Counted from the stretch's first letter, positions 20,441-29,152 are shown. The stretch: DNA of 33,109 nucleotides from Chara braunii (GCA_003427395.1 BFEA01000337.1:1010817-1043925), one strand, 5' to 3'. Program-made: numbers and translations. The notes: generated by a model not told the origin, from the sequence alone.

Positions 20441-20517
20441 GTGGCGAGTGTGTTAAGGCAGCGGTATACGCACGCGCAAGCCCAACAACTGCCTGGGTTC
20501 AAACCCCAGCAACACCA
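20441..20517 (+). other. tRNA-like segment in the leader
   Basis: GTGGCGAGTGTGTTAAGGC resembles a tRNA D-arm with a damaged A box. Further on, GGTTCAAACC (20496-20505) is a perfect B box inside a perfect T-arm: CTGGG, TTCAAAC loop, CCCAG (20493-20509). CAACACC-A follows like an acceptor 3' strand, but no matching GGTGTTG 5' strand is present. The orientation is opposite to the retrotransposon. It could be a tRNA-derived relic (SINE head or Leu/Ser-type tRNA pseudogene). Confidence 0.5.
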
Positions 20518-20785
20518 GTATCCCAGACCTTGATAATATAATACGCGAGCAGGGCGGGGCGGGGCAGCGGGGCCACGTGGCGCGCGTGCGTGCTGCGGCC
20601 TTGGCCTTCGCACTTGCGCGCTCGTGGGCACACTCACTTTTTCACCACGTGTCACCTTCGTGCTGCAGCATTTTTCTGCCATCATTTTCGTCGAAAAATG
20701 GCCCGAAAACAGCCAAAAACCCGCCTGTCGGGTTTTGCTGTTCTCCCAGCTGTACGGGGTGGTGGGTGGAGCGGGGAACGTTCCC

Positions 20786-20797
20786 GCTCCGATACCA
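20786..20797 (-). promoter_or_regulatory. Primer-binding site, initiator tRNA-Met
   Basis: The sense strand reads TGGTATCGGAGC one base inside the 5' LTR. This differs at one position from TGGTATCAGAGC, the usual plant retrotransposon PBS complementary to the 3' end of initiator tRNA-Met. It primes minus-strand cDNA synthesis. Confidence 0.9.
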
Positions 20798-20798
20798 A

Positions 20799-21107
20799 TG
20801 TAGCGGACCCACCAGGTGTGGTGCTCCGCTTCAGATGATGATGGAGATGGAGGATGAGGGAGGAGCGAGATGGCACAGCGCAGCTCCCACGCAAGACTCC
20901 AGCGCACGTATTCAAAAATTGTGCAATGTAGAATGATCTCGAAAATAGACAACGGATGGGGTATACCCCAACGGACTGACGGGACTGGACTGGACTAGCT
21001 GGTACTGACAGAGGTACCGGCCTGGACTGGACTGCCCCGAATAGAACACAGGTCTGTGAGGACAGGCCAAAGGGCTGGTCTCACAGGCCAACCAGAGGTC
21101 CACTACA
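20799..21107 (-). repeat. 5' LTR (309 bp)
   Basis: This is the partner of 10848-11149. It begins TGTAGCGGACC and ends GGTCCACTACA; the last inverted-repeat base pair is broken by one G/A difference. The palindrome is preserved as TGGGGTATACCCCA (20957-20970). Differences from the 3' LTR are mostly C/T and G/A, plus a small indel region around 21000-21025. Family role: promoter and polyadenylation signals. Confidence 0.95.
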
Positions 21108-21112
21108 ACACA
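21108..21112. repeat. Target-site duplication, right (ACACA)
   Basis: Identical to 10843-10847, and directly adjoining the right LTR. Confidence 0.95.
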
Positions 21113-21473
21113 TCACTGTAGAGTGCACGCACTTGTGAATGCAAGATGGAAAAAGACGAACGCGCCAGAGGGTACGACAAGCATTAGTCCATCCCGACCT
21201 TAACCCCCTCACCGAATTTCGAAGAGAAGTCGACGGCGCAGCCGAGGAGTGTCGAAAGCATTAGAGTAGTAGGCTGGGGATTGAACAACTTTCGATAGGA
21301 GGTGTCGAGAAGCATGCTCTGACAAGTGGTGAATTTTTTTCCTGTCTCCGACTTCGACAACCTGTGTGGCGAAGAGAAACTGTCGAAAATTGCATTTTCG
21401 ACATTGGTGTGGCGAGACCCTTTGTGTGTTGCTTTGGCCTTGTGTGATTGTTTGTGTTAACTGCTGAGACTAT
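21113..21473. other. Gene-free stretch with TCGA-rich motifs
   Basis: TGTCGAAA/TTTCGACA-type words recur (about 21250, 21290, 21307, 21350). They end in a perfect palindrome with arms TGTCGAAAAT (21381-21390) and ATTTTCGACA (21394-21403) around TGC. No coding sequence was seen. Confidence 0.5.
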
Positions 21474-21595
21474 GAGCCTCGTTGCACTACTCTTGAAATG
21501 TACAAACGACAAAAATCATGGCCGTGTATCTTTCCATGTTCTAGCGGAAGATTCACTCTCGTTTTGCACATTTCGAGAGTAGTGCAGCGAGGCCC
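21474..21595. mobile_element. Harbinger-like MITE (122 bp)
   Basis: The left end GAGCCTCGTTGCACTACTCT and the inverse of the right end (GGGCCTCGCTGCACTACTCT) match over about 34 bp with few differences. TAT lies directly outside both ends, as a 3-bp target duplication would. Terminal GGGCCT and a 3-bp duplication resemble PIF/Harbinger elements, although their usual duplication is TWA. It has no coding capacity, so it would be mobilised in trans. Confidence 0.75.
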
Positions 21596-21794
21596 TATAC
21601 GCTCGTTCTATTCGTAAGGTTGGCTGCCATGTTGGGCAAGTGATCGATCATGGACACTTTACTGAAGCTAACGGGAATCTTTTTTTTTTTTTTCTTTCCT
21701 CCTCCTCCTCTCCCCCTCCCCTTTAATACTTGGAGGTCTTCCAGTCGTTGCAGCCAATAGTTCCATCTATGATGCTAGTAAAGTTCTGCAATCG

Positions 21795-21960
21795 GGGGCC
21801 AAGTCCCACTAGCAGCGTTGAGTTTCCCCAACGCCTGAATTTGGACGTGGTTGAGGGAATGTGCAGAAATGGGGTTGAGTATCCTCAACCGCACATCTCC
21901 ACAAACACGTCCAGATTCAGGCGTTGAGGAAACTCAAGGCTGCTAGTGGGACTTGGCCCC
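21795..21960. mobile_element. Foldback/MITE family, best-preserved copy
   Basis: It begins GGGGCCAAGTCCCACTAGCA and ends TGCTAGTGGGACTTGGCCCC, a perfect 20-bp terminal inverted repeat. The arms continue with GCGTTGAG...CAACGCCTGAAT and its inverse almost to the centre, where GGTTGAG/CTCAACC forms an inner hairpin. It is 166 bp. A convincing target duplication was not seen. Confidence 0.88.
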
Positions 21961-22021
21961 GACTTTTGTTCTTTTAGCTCTCCTTCAGCTTCTGCGATCA
22001 TGTCCCCGCACTCTTGGTCCT

Positions 22022-22175
22022 GGGCGTGGTCCCACTAGATCGGATGCGCGAATCTGGACGTAATTGTGGAGAGGTGTGGAAAATCGAGATTGAACTGCTT
22101 TTCTGCACCTATGCATAAAACACATCCAGATGCAAAAGCTTGATCCTATCCTCTTTGCTTGTGGGACCTCGGCCC
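22022..22175. mobile_element. Foldback/MITE family, divergent copy
   Basis: It begins GGGCGTGGTCCCACTAG and ends CTTGTGGGACCTCGGCCC. Inside, GAATCTGGACGT faces ACATCCAGATGC, the same internal landmark as in the other copies, but the rest has diverged or been replaced. Confidence 0.65.
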
Positions 22176-22269
22176 TGCTGTTTACGCCAAAAAAAATAAA
22201 TAATAATAAATAAAATAAATAAATAAATAGAAAGCCTGTTTGGAGCCACTCTGATGTGTAAACAGTTGA

Positions 22270-22384
22270 TGTTCCGAGGTCCTGATGACCCCAAATCAAA
22301 ATATGATCCTAATCTGATAAGATGTCAAATAAGCTGATTCAGATATTTCCATAAAACAATTGCCCTGGCCCCAGGGGCCCAACA
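22270..22384. repeat. LTR-like direct repeat A, left copy
   Basis: It begins TGTTCCGAGG and ends GGGCCCAACA, so the ends are TGTT...AACA. It repeats in direct orientation at 22745-22860 with most positions matching. Together with the 360 bp between them, the layout resembles a very small LTR element (TRIM-like) of about 590 bp. However, flanking 5-mers do not match and no PBS was recognised. Confidence 0.65.
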
Positions 22385-22408
22385 CCGAGGGAATATGCGG
22401 TGGGTGGG

Positions 22409-22743
22409 AGCCCTGAAGAAAAAAGTATTTCATCGTGCGAAACAGGGAAAAACCTCCGACTCCGATACTCACAGCTTGTCGCCAACTCGTGCAGGAACGT
22501 GTCACTCAGCTCATCGTGTGCGGCAAGTGGAGAAATGAAGAAACAAAGCGTGACGAGTGCTCTGGGCTACTATCCATTTATAGCAAAGAGTACTCATCCG
22601 GGGACAGTCCCTTCGGAGTTAGCCCCACTTTTGGGCCCTATCCAAGAACCCAGGTGAGACTCTGATCCTGAATTGTAGATTGGGATGCTGAATTGCCACC
22701 AAAACCTCAACCAATGGAAATCTTTGCCGTACGCCCCTTAATG
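22409..22743. repeat. Dispersed repeat B, copy 1 (~335 bp)
   Basis: It runs from AGCCCTGAAGAAAAAA to CCTTAATG and matches 31939-32271 end to end with many substitutions. On the minus strand it contains CCATTGGTTG and, about 150 bp later, CTATAAATGG, a promoter-like arrangement. It has no protein-like reading frame. Here it lies between the two A repeats. Confidence 0.8.
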
Positions 22744-22744
22744 A

Positions 22745-22860
22745 TGTTCAGAGGTCTTGATGACCGCAAATCAAAATATGATTGTAATTTAATAAGATGA
22801 CAAATAAAGCTGACTCAAAGATTTCCATAGAACAATTGCCCTGGCCCCAGGGCCCCAACA
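22745..22860. repeat. LTR-like direct repeat A, right copy
   Basis: It begins TGTTCAGAGG and ends GGGCCCCAACA, and is the direct repeat of 22270-22384. It starts two bases after the end of repeat B. Confidence 0.65.
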
Positions 22861-23517
22861 CCTTCTAACTAACCCAAAGTTCACCACCCTTCATGCATCA
22901 GATGAGTGAAATAAAATGAGAATGAAATTCGAATAGTGATGAAGTCGAATTATCGCAGGTTGTGGTGGCTGGAGCGACTCTTAGGTTGGAGCGTACATAA
23001 GGGCTCACAAGCTGGTCTTCTTCCCAGTGTTTCCTATGAAGATGGTCTCCAGAAGAGTGTTGAGTTGATTGCTAATCATGGCATAAGCAAGACGGTAGAT
23101 AAGGAGAGGGGACGCCTATTGTGGAGTGGCCTTCAACGACGATCTGTGTACCATTGGCATGCCGCGGCGCGACGGGGTGGTGACTAGCCTTTACGAGTGG
23201 GGGCAGGCGTTAGTGGCTGATTGGCGGTAGCGACTGGCCCGACCAGGACGGCAAGTGGTGGGGACTGAGTGTATTGACACCTTCTCTCTTCGGACTAGTG
23301 CCACTGATCGTCCCGCTCGCCCGCTTCCCCATCTTCATCCCTATCCCGAACGCCGAAGAATCGCTTCTCTACCTTCTCTCTCCCCTCCGACCTTCCAACC
23401 ATCTGGCCATCTTGGGCCGATCCCCTTCTCACTTTGGAAATTTGCCCCGCTTCGGTCCCTCCTTTCAGTCCCGCCTACATCCGTAAGTGGACTGAATTCC
23501 TGACGGTCAGCGTGTGT
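22861..23517. other. Stretch upstream of an unrecognised reading frame
   Basis: The sequence changes from A/T-rich (22861-22960) to GC-rich and CpG-rich (23100-23480). No clear gene was seen. It could be a 5' region of the reading frame that follows, but no promoter or splice signals could be supported. A TTG-initiated in-frame extension back to 23434 exists and cannot be excluded. Confidence 0.4.
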
Positions 23518-24300
23518 ATGCTTACGGTGAAATGTCACTGGTCGCGATATTACAGTAATTGGGAGTTGGAACACTGTAACGAGATATCGTTGGTGCTAGC
23601 ACAACTGTGGCTAGAGGAGGTGACAACCGACGGTACGTTGGTGGGACTTTTGTGTGGCGAAATCGCTAAGGGCGGCCGAGCGACCGTCACCTGCGAACTT
23701 CTCACGTTTCTGTCTCAACTCGTCGACGATCTGCCGACAGACATCATTTTTTTCAATCCGAGCGATCCAGGCCAGGTTGAACCCATGACTTTGGAGAGGA
23801 AGTTGACACCAACTTTAATCTGGGCGAACTGCACGGAGGACTTTAATCAGTACTTGAGCGATCACGACCCCACGGCTTGGTGTTTTCTGGATCTTAACAA
23901 GCTCGTGCCGGAAAACTTCGACTTTGACGAGTTCTGGAAGGCTCATCAGGAAAACGGGGAAGTACCGTTGGACGATGACCCAGGTCACATAGCCATCGCG
24001 GGGTTGTCAGAGGAAGAAGAGTCGGAAGCCCGGACGATGTCGAAGGAAGAAGAACAGGCATCCGTCCATGAGCCCCGGGAGGCTCCCCCAGCTCGAGCGT
24101 CACCTGCCATTCGGGGAGGATCCGCTTTGAATCCTGAAGTTCCCTCGGACGCCGCCAGTCGACACGATGGCGCAACAACCTCCCGCCAGCGCCGCTGTTC
24201 CCGCTCACCATCTCCCTCATCCCCCCCCTCCGCGCTTCGTTCCTGTCCTCGTCCCGGCTCGGACGTTTCGTCCTCGTCCCGTCTTCCGCCGCCCCCTTGA
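23518..24300 (+). CDS. Unrecognised protein, ~260 residues, acidic middle
   Basis: An open frame from the ATG at 23518 to a TGA at 24298-24300. The first ~160 residues look like a folded domain (WELEHCNEISLVLAQLWLEE, then LTFLSQLVDDLPTDIIFF, then LIWANCTEDFNQYLSDHD). An acidic stretch follows (LSEEEESEARTMSKEEEQ), then a Ser/Pro/Arg-rich tail. No family was recognised. The tail overlaps by 134 bp a +1 frame (24167 onward) whose sequence looks more protein-like, so the true product may switch frame. It may belong to a multi-copy element or be a single-copy gene fragment. No signal peptide or membrane span was seen. Confidence 0.5.
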   Translation: MLTVKCHWSRYYSNWELEHCNEISLVLAQLWLEEVTTDGTLVGLLCGEIAKGGRATVTCELLTFLSQLVDDLPTDIIFFNPSDPGQVEPMTLERKLTPTLIWANCTEDFNQYLSDHDPTAWCFLDLNKLVPENFDFDEFWKAHQENGEVPLDDDPGHIAIAGLSEEEESEARTMSKEEEQASVHEPREAPPARASPAIRGGSALNPEVPSDAASRHDGATTSRQRRCSRSPSPSSPPSALRSCPRPGSDVSSSSRLPPPP

Positions 24301-24757
24301 TTACCTCCCTTTCTCCCCTCGCCCCCAGATTCAATTCCCCCTAAATTACCGTATCTTCGCTAACCAACTACTTTGTCATCGTTTCGCCGCGCGGCTTCTG
24401 TGTACAGTCTTTCCCCATCGCTCTCCCTCCTTCCCTCTCAATATCCTCCTTTTCAGTGTCACTTGGAGACAATACAACCATATGGAGTTGTATTGTATTA
24501 TCTTCGAGACCTTTCCCTCTGTGGAAGATTATGAGTCTTTACGAGACCATGTCCTCCGTACCATCCCCTCTTTGTAACCTGACTACCTTCTATCCCTGTC
24601 TTGACCCAATCACCGATTCCCTCGCGCGCACCGGATCGTCCACTTTGTCACCCTCGATGAGGAAGCGGTGGATTACTTCCCTCCGCTCCCACCCGAATGG
24701 CCACGGCCCCTCCACAACCCTCTCCTTGTCGACTACCGCCGGGCGAACTTCCAATGA
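24167..24757 (+). pseudogene. Unrecognised coding remnant overlapping the preceding frame
   Basis: From the ATG at 24167 the +1 frame reads a Pro-rich segment, then protein-like sequence (PFSPRPQIQFPLNYRIFANQ, ITWRQYNHMELYCIIFETFP-like, VEDYESLRDHVLRTIPSL). It reaches a TAA at 24575-24577 and a TGA at 24602-24604. The same frame then continues with HRIVHFVTLDEEAVDYFPPL and NPLLVDYRRANFQ to a TGA at 24755-24757. The persistence of protein-like sequence past two stops indicates a decayed continuation of the upstream gene. Function unknown. Confidence 0.45.
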
Positions 24758-25762
24758 TGCAGCCGAACCAGTGAAGACAAGGAGGACTATGATGGCATCA
24801 CCTCGACGACCTCCGCCCATCAAGAAGCAGGGAGTTGCCCATGACAAGACTGAATATGTGGGGTTCTAGCAGCACGGGTCAGCAGACTCGCGAAGATACT
24901 GCAGTTGACGTTGGCGTCAACATGAACTCTGGCTCGATCATCTCTGCAATGTGCACGGTCTCTCTCCTGATACGCTAGGTTCCTCATTCATCCTCTCATC
25001 CCCCTTCGTCCTCCTCCGCCATGTAAACTAGCTTTTCTGCATGCAATCAGGAGATCGCATAATTTTGGAACCCCCTGAGCATCACATATGTGACGTACTA
25101 GCTTCTGAGCCTGTGCCATCTCCCGGACCCCTTCTCTCTCCTTTTCTTTTCAAATGCTGCTCGGCCTAACAAGGCCCCTCTCTATTTTTCTTGGAAGGTG
25201 CCTTGCTGAGGCCCGTGTGTTCATTCTCATCGATTCTTGAAATTCCGTTTTCATAATTTAGGAAATGCATGGGAATTGCGCGCGCTTTAGCAGGCGCGCT
25301 AGGAATTTGGCCCGACAGTTAGAAATTCTGAAATGAACGGAACCCGACGTGTCTTTTTTTGTGCGTGAATGTTCTTGACCACGTCACGGAAAACTCTGGG
25401 AATTTGGTGGGAATACGAATGGATGACTTCCCGTGCCTACTTTGCGCGCGGATATGGTGATTTCAATTTTTGAATTAGCATAGGACCTAGGAATCTGTAA
25501 CTGTTTTGGTGCCTCTTTTTGCATCTGTGATCGGCGCCATGCAAGCGAGCTTCCCCCTTTCTGCTCCCCTCACCATCTTCGACGCTCCCTCCGCGCCCAC
25601 GCTCCCTCTTCCTCTGTAACCGTTTTTCCCTCTCTCTCTCTCTCTCACTCTCTCTCTCTCTCTCTCTTTTGCCCCGCGCGCCTTTTCTCTTTCTTGATCA
25701 TCTGAATCTTGGATCCGTTTCGCGCTATCCTGCGCACCCTTCTCCCTCCCACTCTGAGTCCT
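24758..25762. other. Gene-free stretch with simple repeats
   Basis: It is mostly C/T-rich, with GCGCGCGC-type words near 25275-25305 and a TC microsatellite at 25628-25672 interrupted once. No protein-like sequence was seen. It could contain an intron of the unrecognised gene pieces on either side, but no splice pair was supported. Confidence 0.45.
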
Positions 25763-26143
25763 ATGCCCAAGAACCCGGTCGATCCTCTCTTCATCCTGTT
25801 TAGCCAAGGAGAAGCGTTGTGTAAGAGGGAACTCCTATTACGCGACGACTCTGATTGGCAACATGGCTTTCGCCGGGCGATTATCCCCAAGTGCTCTCTC
25901 ACTCTTCCCTGGCTCAATCTTCATCCTCCCTCGTATCTACCTCCTTTTCCATAACTAAAAATTTTGCAAGCGCGCCCACAAATCTCTCTCTCAACTCGTC
26001 TGCAAGCTTCCGGGAAGCCGTGGTTAGATGGTATGCGTGAAGCGCGAGTCGAAAAGTTCCGACGGCCTGACTATAACCTGGAAGCAGGTGCGCCTAATCG
26101 CCACGACGGAATGTGGGATCCGGGCAGGCCGTGTCGAGACTAA
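25763..26143 (+). pseudogene. Unrecognised coding remnant, 127 codons with one stop
   Basis: From the ATG at 25763 the frame encodes PVDPLFILFSQGEALCKREL and DDSDWQHGFRRAIIPKC, reaches a TAA at 25952-25954, and continues in the same frame with ARPQISLSTRLQASGKPWL, MREARVEKFRRPDYN and GMWDPGRPC to a TAA at 26141-26143. The stop would be explained by CAA to TAA. No family was recognised. It may be part of the same decayed gene as the frames at 23518-24757 and 26727-27260. Confidence 0.45.
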
Positions 26144-26726
26144 GTCGGCGGGGTGACAATCACAGTGGTGGAAGGTGGCACCTGATGGCCGGGATCGTCA
26201 GTGCATACACGGGTAGTGATCGAAGTTGAATGGATGAATGACCCGGGGCCATAGTGGAACTTCACGGAGGATGCGCCTCCTTGTCTCGAATCTATTCCTT
26301 TGGAGTGAGTTCAGTTCGGCGGCAGTTAGGCCGGAAACTCTTTTTCATCATCGGATCTTGGTGTAATTTTCATCTATATTGTCTGCTTCGCGTCTTTTCC
26401 TCCCTACCTCCTCTCTCTCCCTCTATGACATGAACGATTATAAATGCTTATTGATCTATTGCACACAAGGGATGAGATGGTTGTTTTGGTTGACGTTTAA
26501 TTAGTCCTGGGAATGGCGAGGTAGGGGTGTAGAGCACACGGAGAACTGAGGGTTGTGTGGCTGCCATTTTTGCACCTTCCTTTGATAAATGTTTGTGGGA
26601 TCTGAATGAGAATGCCTGGATGATGTCATAATGACACGATTGCCTGGCGAACTTGTCGCCGACTAGATCATAGGATCGTTGTGATTGACATATGGAATGC
26701 ATGCTAGATAGGATTTCGATGTTGCC
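26144..26726. other. Gene-free stretch
   Basis: The sequence has mixed composition with a CT-rich piece near 26398-26425. The minus-strand frame across 26448-26930 has no protein-like character and overlaps the more convincing frame that follows. Nothing else is supported. Confidence 0.4.
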
Positions 26727-27260
26727 ATGTGGACCGATTGTCCCAAGCCAACTGGGCGCCGGCCTCCCGCATCCCCACCACGCCCCTTCCCGTATAACGA
26801 GAAGAGGACACGTGTATGCGAGTGGGACGTACGAGAAGCCGTCGCCAACATCGGCGGAAGATACTACTTCCCTCCTGAAACACGATGCTTTGGATTTGTC
26901 GGTGCTGGTTTCGTTATTGTGGACACACACTTTCCACCTTATTCGTTGCTATTGCTGTTTAATGAGCTAATCATCATCTCGTGGTCTGCAGTAGCGCCCC
27001 ATTGGCCTAACACTCTGTGCAGCGATTGTCGCCGCTTCGAGCGTTACCAATTGAAGGGCTTTCACTACCGAGTACGAGAGGGAGATGAGCATAAGGAAAG
27101 AGCCACTCGGTTAAGGCCTTCCACGTCAGACTCAGAGTTGCATAATGAGCAGCGTCGGGACTTGACTCGGAAACGGGACACCAAGTATGTGTCTGCCCCC
27201 TTCCACACGAAACGAAAATCGATGGCTCGATGGGAAGCTCATCGATACTTTTTGGATTGA
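26727..27260 (+). CDS. Unrecognised protein, 177 residues
   Basis: An open frame from the ATG at 26727 to a TGA at 27258-27260. The N-terminus is Pro/Arg-rich. The middle (VREAVANIGGRYYFPPETR, CFGFVGAGFVIVDTHFPP) has a hydrophobic stretch YSLLLLFNELIIISWSAV that could span a membrane or be a buried helix. A CSDC motif follows, then a basic tail rich in Arg and Lys. No family was recognised, and a CxxC alone is too weak to call a zinc finger. It may be the 3' part of a gene whose other pieces lie upstream. Confidence 0.45.
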   Translation: MWTDCPKPTGRRPPASPPRPFPYNEKRTRVCEWDVREAVANIGGRYYFPPETRCFGFVGAGFVIVDTHFPPYSLLLLFNELIIISWSAVAPHWPNTLCSDCRRFERYQLKGFHYRVREGDEHKERATRLRPSTSDSELHNEQRRDLTRKRDTKYVSAPFHTKRKSMARWEAHRYFLD

Positions 27261-28156
27261 ATTTCCTGGCGCCGTGCGTCCCGCGCGCGCCTTCTTCTCC
27301 CTCAAAACCCGCACAGTGACGGACCCTCCCCCTTCTTACTAAGTCGGACCGACACATGGGATTTCGGTTCTGTCCGTGTCCCCGCACTCAATTTTCCAAA
27401 AATCCTTGGCACACCCCATCTTCCTGTCTTTTTGGGGCCCCTTCCACAATTTTAAACCCTCCGATCGGAAGGCAGCACAGGGCGTGAGGTTGAGCATCAC
27501 AAACATTCAACATATCAGATCCCCCTAACCAGGTTGTGAGTACTCCCTCCCTCTATGCTTGGGTTTTCATTTGTCGGAATGATTGATTTGCACAAGTATA
27601 GAGGAAAAATCCAACACTTGGCTCATTCCTAAAGCACAATATCCCAATTGACGGTTCACATAAACCTTTTCACCATAAACCCATGCTCATCAAGAGAAGC
27701 TCACACAAATGAGAGTGATCATGACGGCCATACAAAAGATGTATGAAATTCACGCAAGTACTCAAAAATTGGAGTTCTCAAAAGAATGTGTGTACCCGTA
27801 TATATCAACTCAAATGTATCTTACCATGAAGCTCATGAATGTGTTGTAAGATTTCTTTTTTGGAAGATGAAAATTGAATCGTTTCTTTATTTTTTTTCTC
27901 GTTGGCCTGTGATAAATATCTGTACTTGTAGTGTAATAGATTCTGTAAATTATTGTCCTTCCAACTTTGCTCCCTCCATTTCTAAAGTACATCATCTTCT
28001 CCAAAAGGCCCATATAATGACCCTTCTAACTACATTCAATAAGGTTTGCAATCCTTTTCATATCATATCCAGATAACGTCCTGATTCTCGAGGAGAATTA
28101 GAAGGGCTCGATTTCGGGCGAGCTACGCAGACTGGACCCATGCTCGAATGCTTCCT
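27261..28156. other. Gene-free, A/T-rich stretch
   Basis: GC-rich sequence just after the preceding frame gives way at about 27490 to A/T-rich DNA up to about 28080. Short frames on both strands lack protein-like character. It lies between two converging coding pieces and may hold both 3' ends. Confidence 0.45.
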
Positions 28157-29152
28157 CTATGAGAATGCTCGATCCTGGTCCGTTCTGACTGACGAGGCAG
28201 TGACAGAAAGCGGTATGAAGATAGGTCTTTCGCTTGTTTTACGACGCTTGGTCACCGAATGCCAAAAAATAGCAATATTCATGTTTCCTCCTCCTCCGTC
28301 TGCAAAGACGGAACTAAAGTCCGTTCCGAGTCTCTTGCATCCCAGACTCGTTATCCAAGCTCCTTCCCCAAAGTTGAAAAGATCCTCAACTTGAAGCAAC
28401 TCCCTCTCCTCTCTTCCTGCTTCAGTCAGGGCCTTCTTGACGAGTGCCTTGGTTACTGAAATGTCATATCCCTCCCATTCTTCCTCCTCCATTCCCTTCA
28501 ACAAGCTTGCTACCAATTCCTTTTTCGGTCCCCCTGCGAAAGCAATGAGCAGTCCTAGTGTTATGAATTCCCACCTTCCTCTGCCCTTCCATGCCTTCGA
28601 CTCTGCTTCGCATGCTTCTTTCATAATCCTGAATTCGTCCTCGCTCAACTCATCCATCGTCTTTCTAAAAATTCTTGCGACAGCAAGGCCGGCGAGCGAT
28701 TCTCCAAGGATCCAGTGATCCATTATCCTTTCTACCACTCCTCTTTCCATAATCAGAATTCTTCTTTTCTCGATCAACTTGCCGACAGAGCAGAAAGAAT
28801 TCCGATTGAAAAATTCTGCAAACACACCAAACCTTTTTTCTTAATCGAGTCTTTGCTCCTTCCCCAAACTAGCCCGAAGTTTGTCCTTGCTCCAGTTGTG
28901 AAAGGCATTGCTCCTTTCAAATGGCAATAACGTTTTGTCCTGTCTATCCATAATTTGAAAATCAGAGAATTTGCGGTTAGAAACGACGTTGGGGGTCACT
29001 CCGACTTCAACCGTACTCATCCTTTCCCACTCACCAACCAATACTTCATCGACTTCGTCATCGTAGATACCAATTGATGAGTGTGGAACCACGGTACTCC
29101 AGTCGCCCTTCCCATTTCCTACTGCGAAGGCTACCTTCATCAATGACATCAT
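28157..29152 (-). pseudogene. Unrecognised protein, 331 codons with one internal stop
   Basis: One frame runs from the ATG at 29152 (followed at once by a second ATG) to a TAG at 28159-28157, broken only by a TAA at 28843-28841. The N-terminal part (VAFAVGNGKGDWSTVVPHSS, YDDEVDEVLVGEWERM) is followed by a helical, Glu/Lys-rich region (KLIEKRRILIMERGVVERIM, SEDEFRIMKEACEAESKAWK, LVKKALTEAGREERELLQVE) and a Gly-rich segment before the end. There is no transmembrane segment and no recognised family. The composition is protein-like throughout, so this is a real gene or gene copy with one stop; CAA to TAA would explain it. A/T-rich sequence upstream (29155-29300) could hold its promoter. Confidence 0.55.

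Larger units (their letters stand above)
18731..20798 (-). other. Chromovirus leader between PBS and gag
   Basis: About 2.07 kb of non-coding sequence. On the plus strand it reads as GA-rich (19600-20100) and A/T-rich (19000-19350) low-complexity DNA, so it is pyrimidine-rich on the sense strand. It contains telo-box motifs, two tandem repeats and a tRNA-like segment, listed separately. The Phe/Leu/Pro/Ser-rich frames on the sense strand are products of this composition. Confidence 0.75.
10848..21107 (-). mobile_element. Ty3/gypsy chromovirus LTR retrotransposon, complete but decayed
   Basis: The element is 10,260 bp, flanked by ACACA duplications and bounded by LTRs that begin TGTAGCGGACC and end GGTCC(G/A)CTACA. 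In sense order (minus strand) it has the 5' LTR, a PBS for initiator tRNA-Met, a long leader, gag with a zinc knuckle, then protease, RT, RNase H and integrase with a chromodomain, a ~1.2-kb non-coding 3' region and the 3' LTR. RT-RNaseH-integrase order and the chromodomain place it among the chromoviruses. By eye the two LTRs match at roughly nine in ten positions, so the insertion is old. Coding regions switch frame several times and carry at least ten premature stops. Ambiguous bases occur at about 15683, 15685 and 20160. Confidence 0.96.

Noticed and set aside
20441-20517. Functional tRNA gene
   Set aside because: The A box is damaged and no acceptor 5' strand pairs with the 3' end.
22270-22860. 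Definite TRIM retrotransposon
   Set aside because: The flanking 5-mers do not match, no PBS or polypurine tract was recognised, and the interior occurs alone elsewhere.
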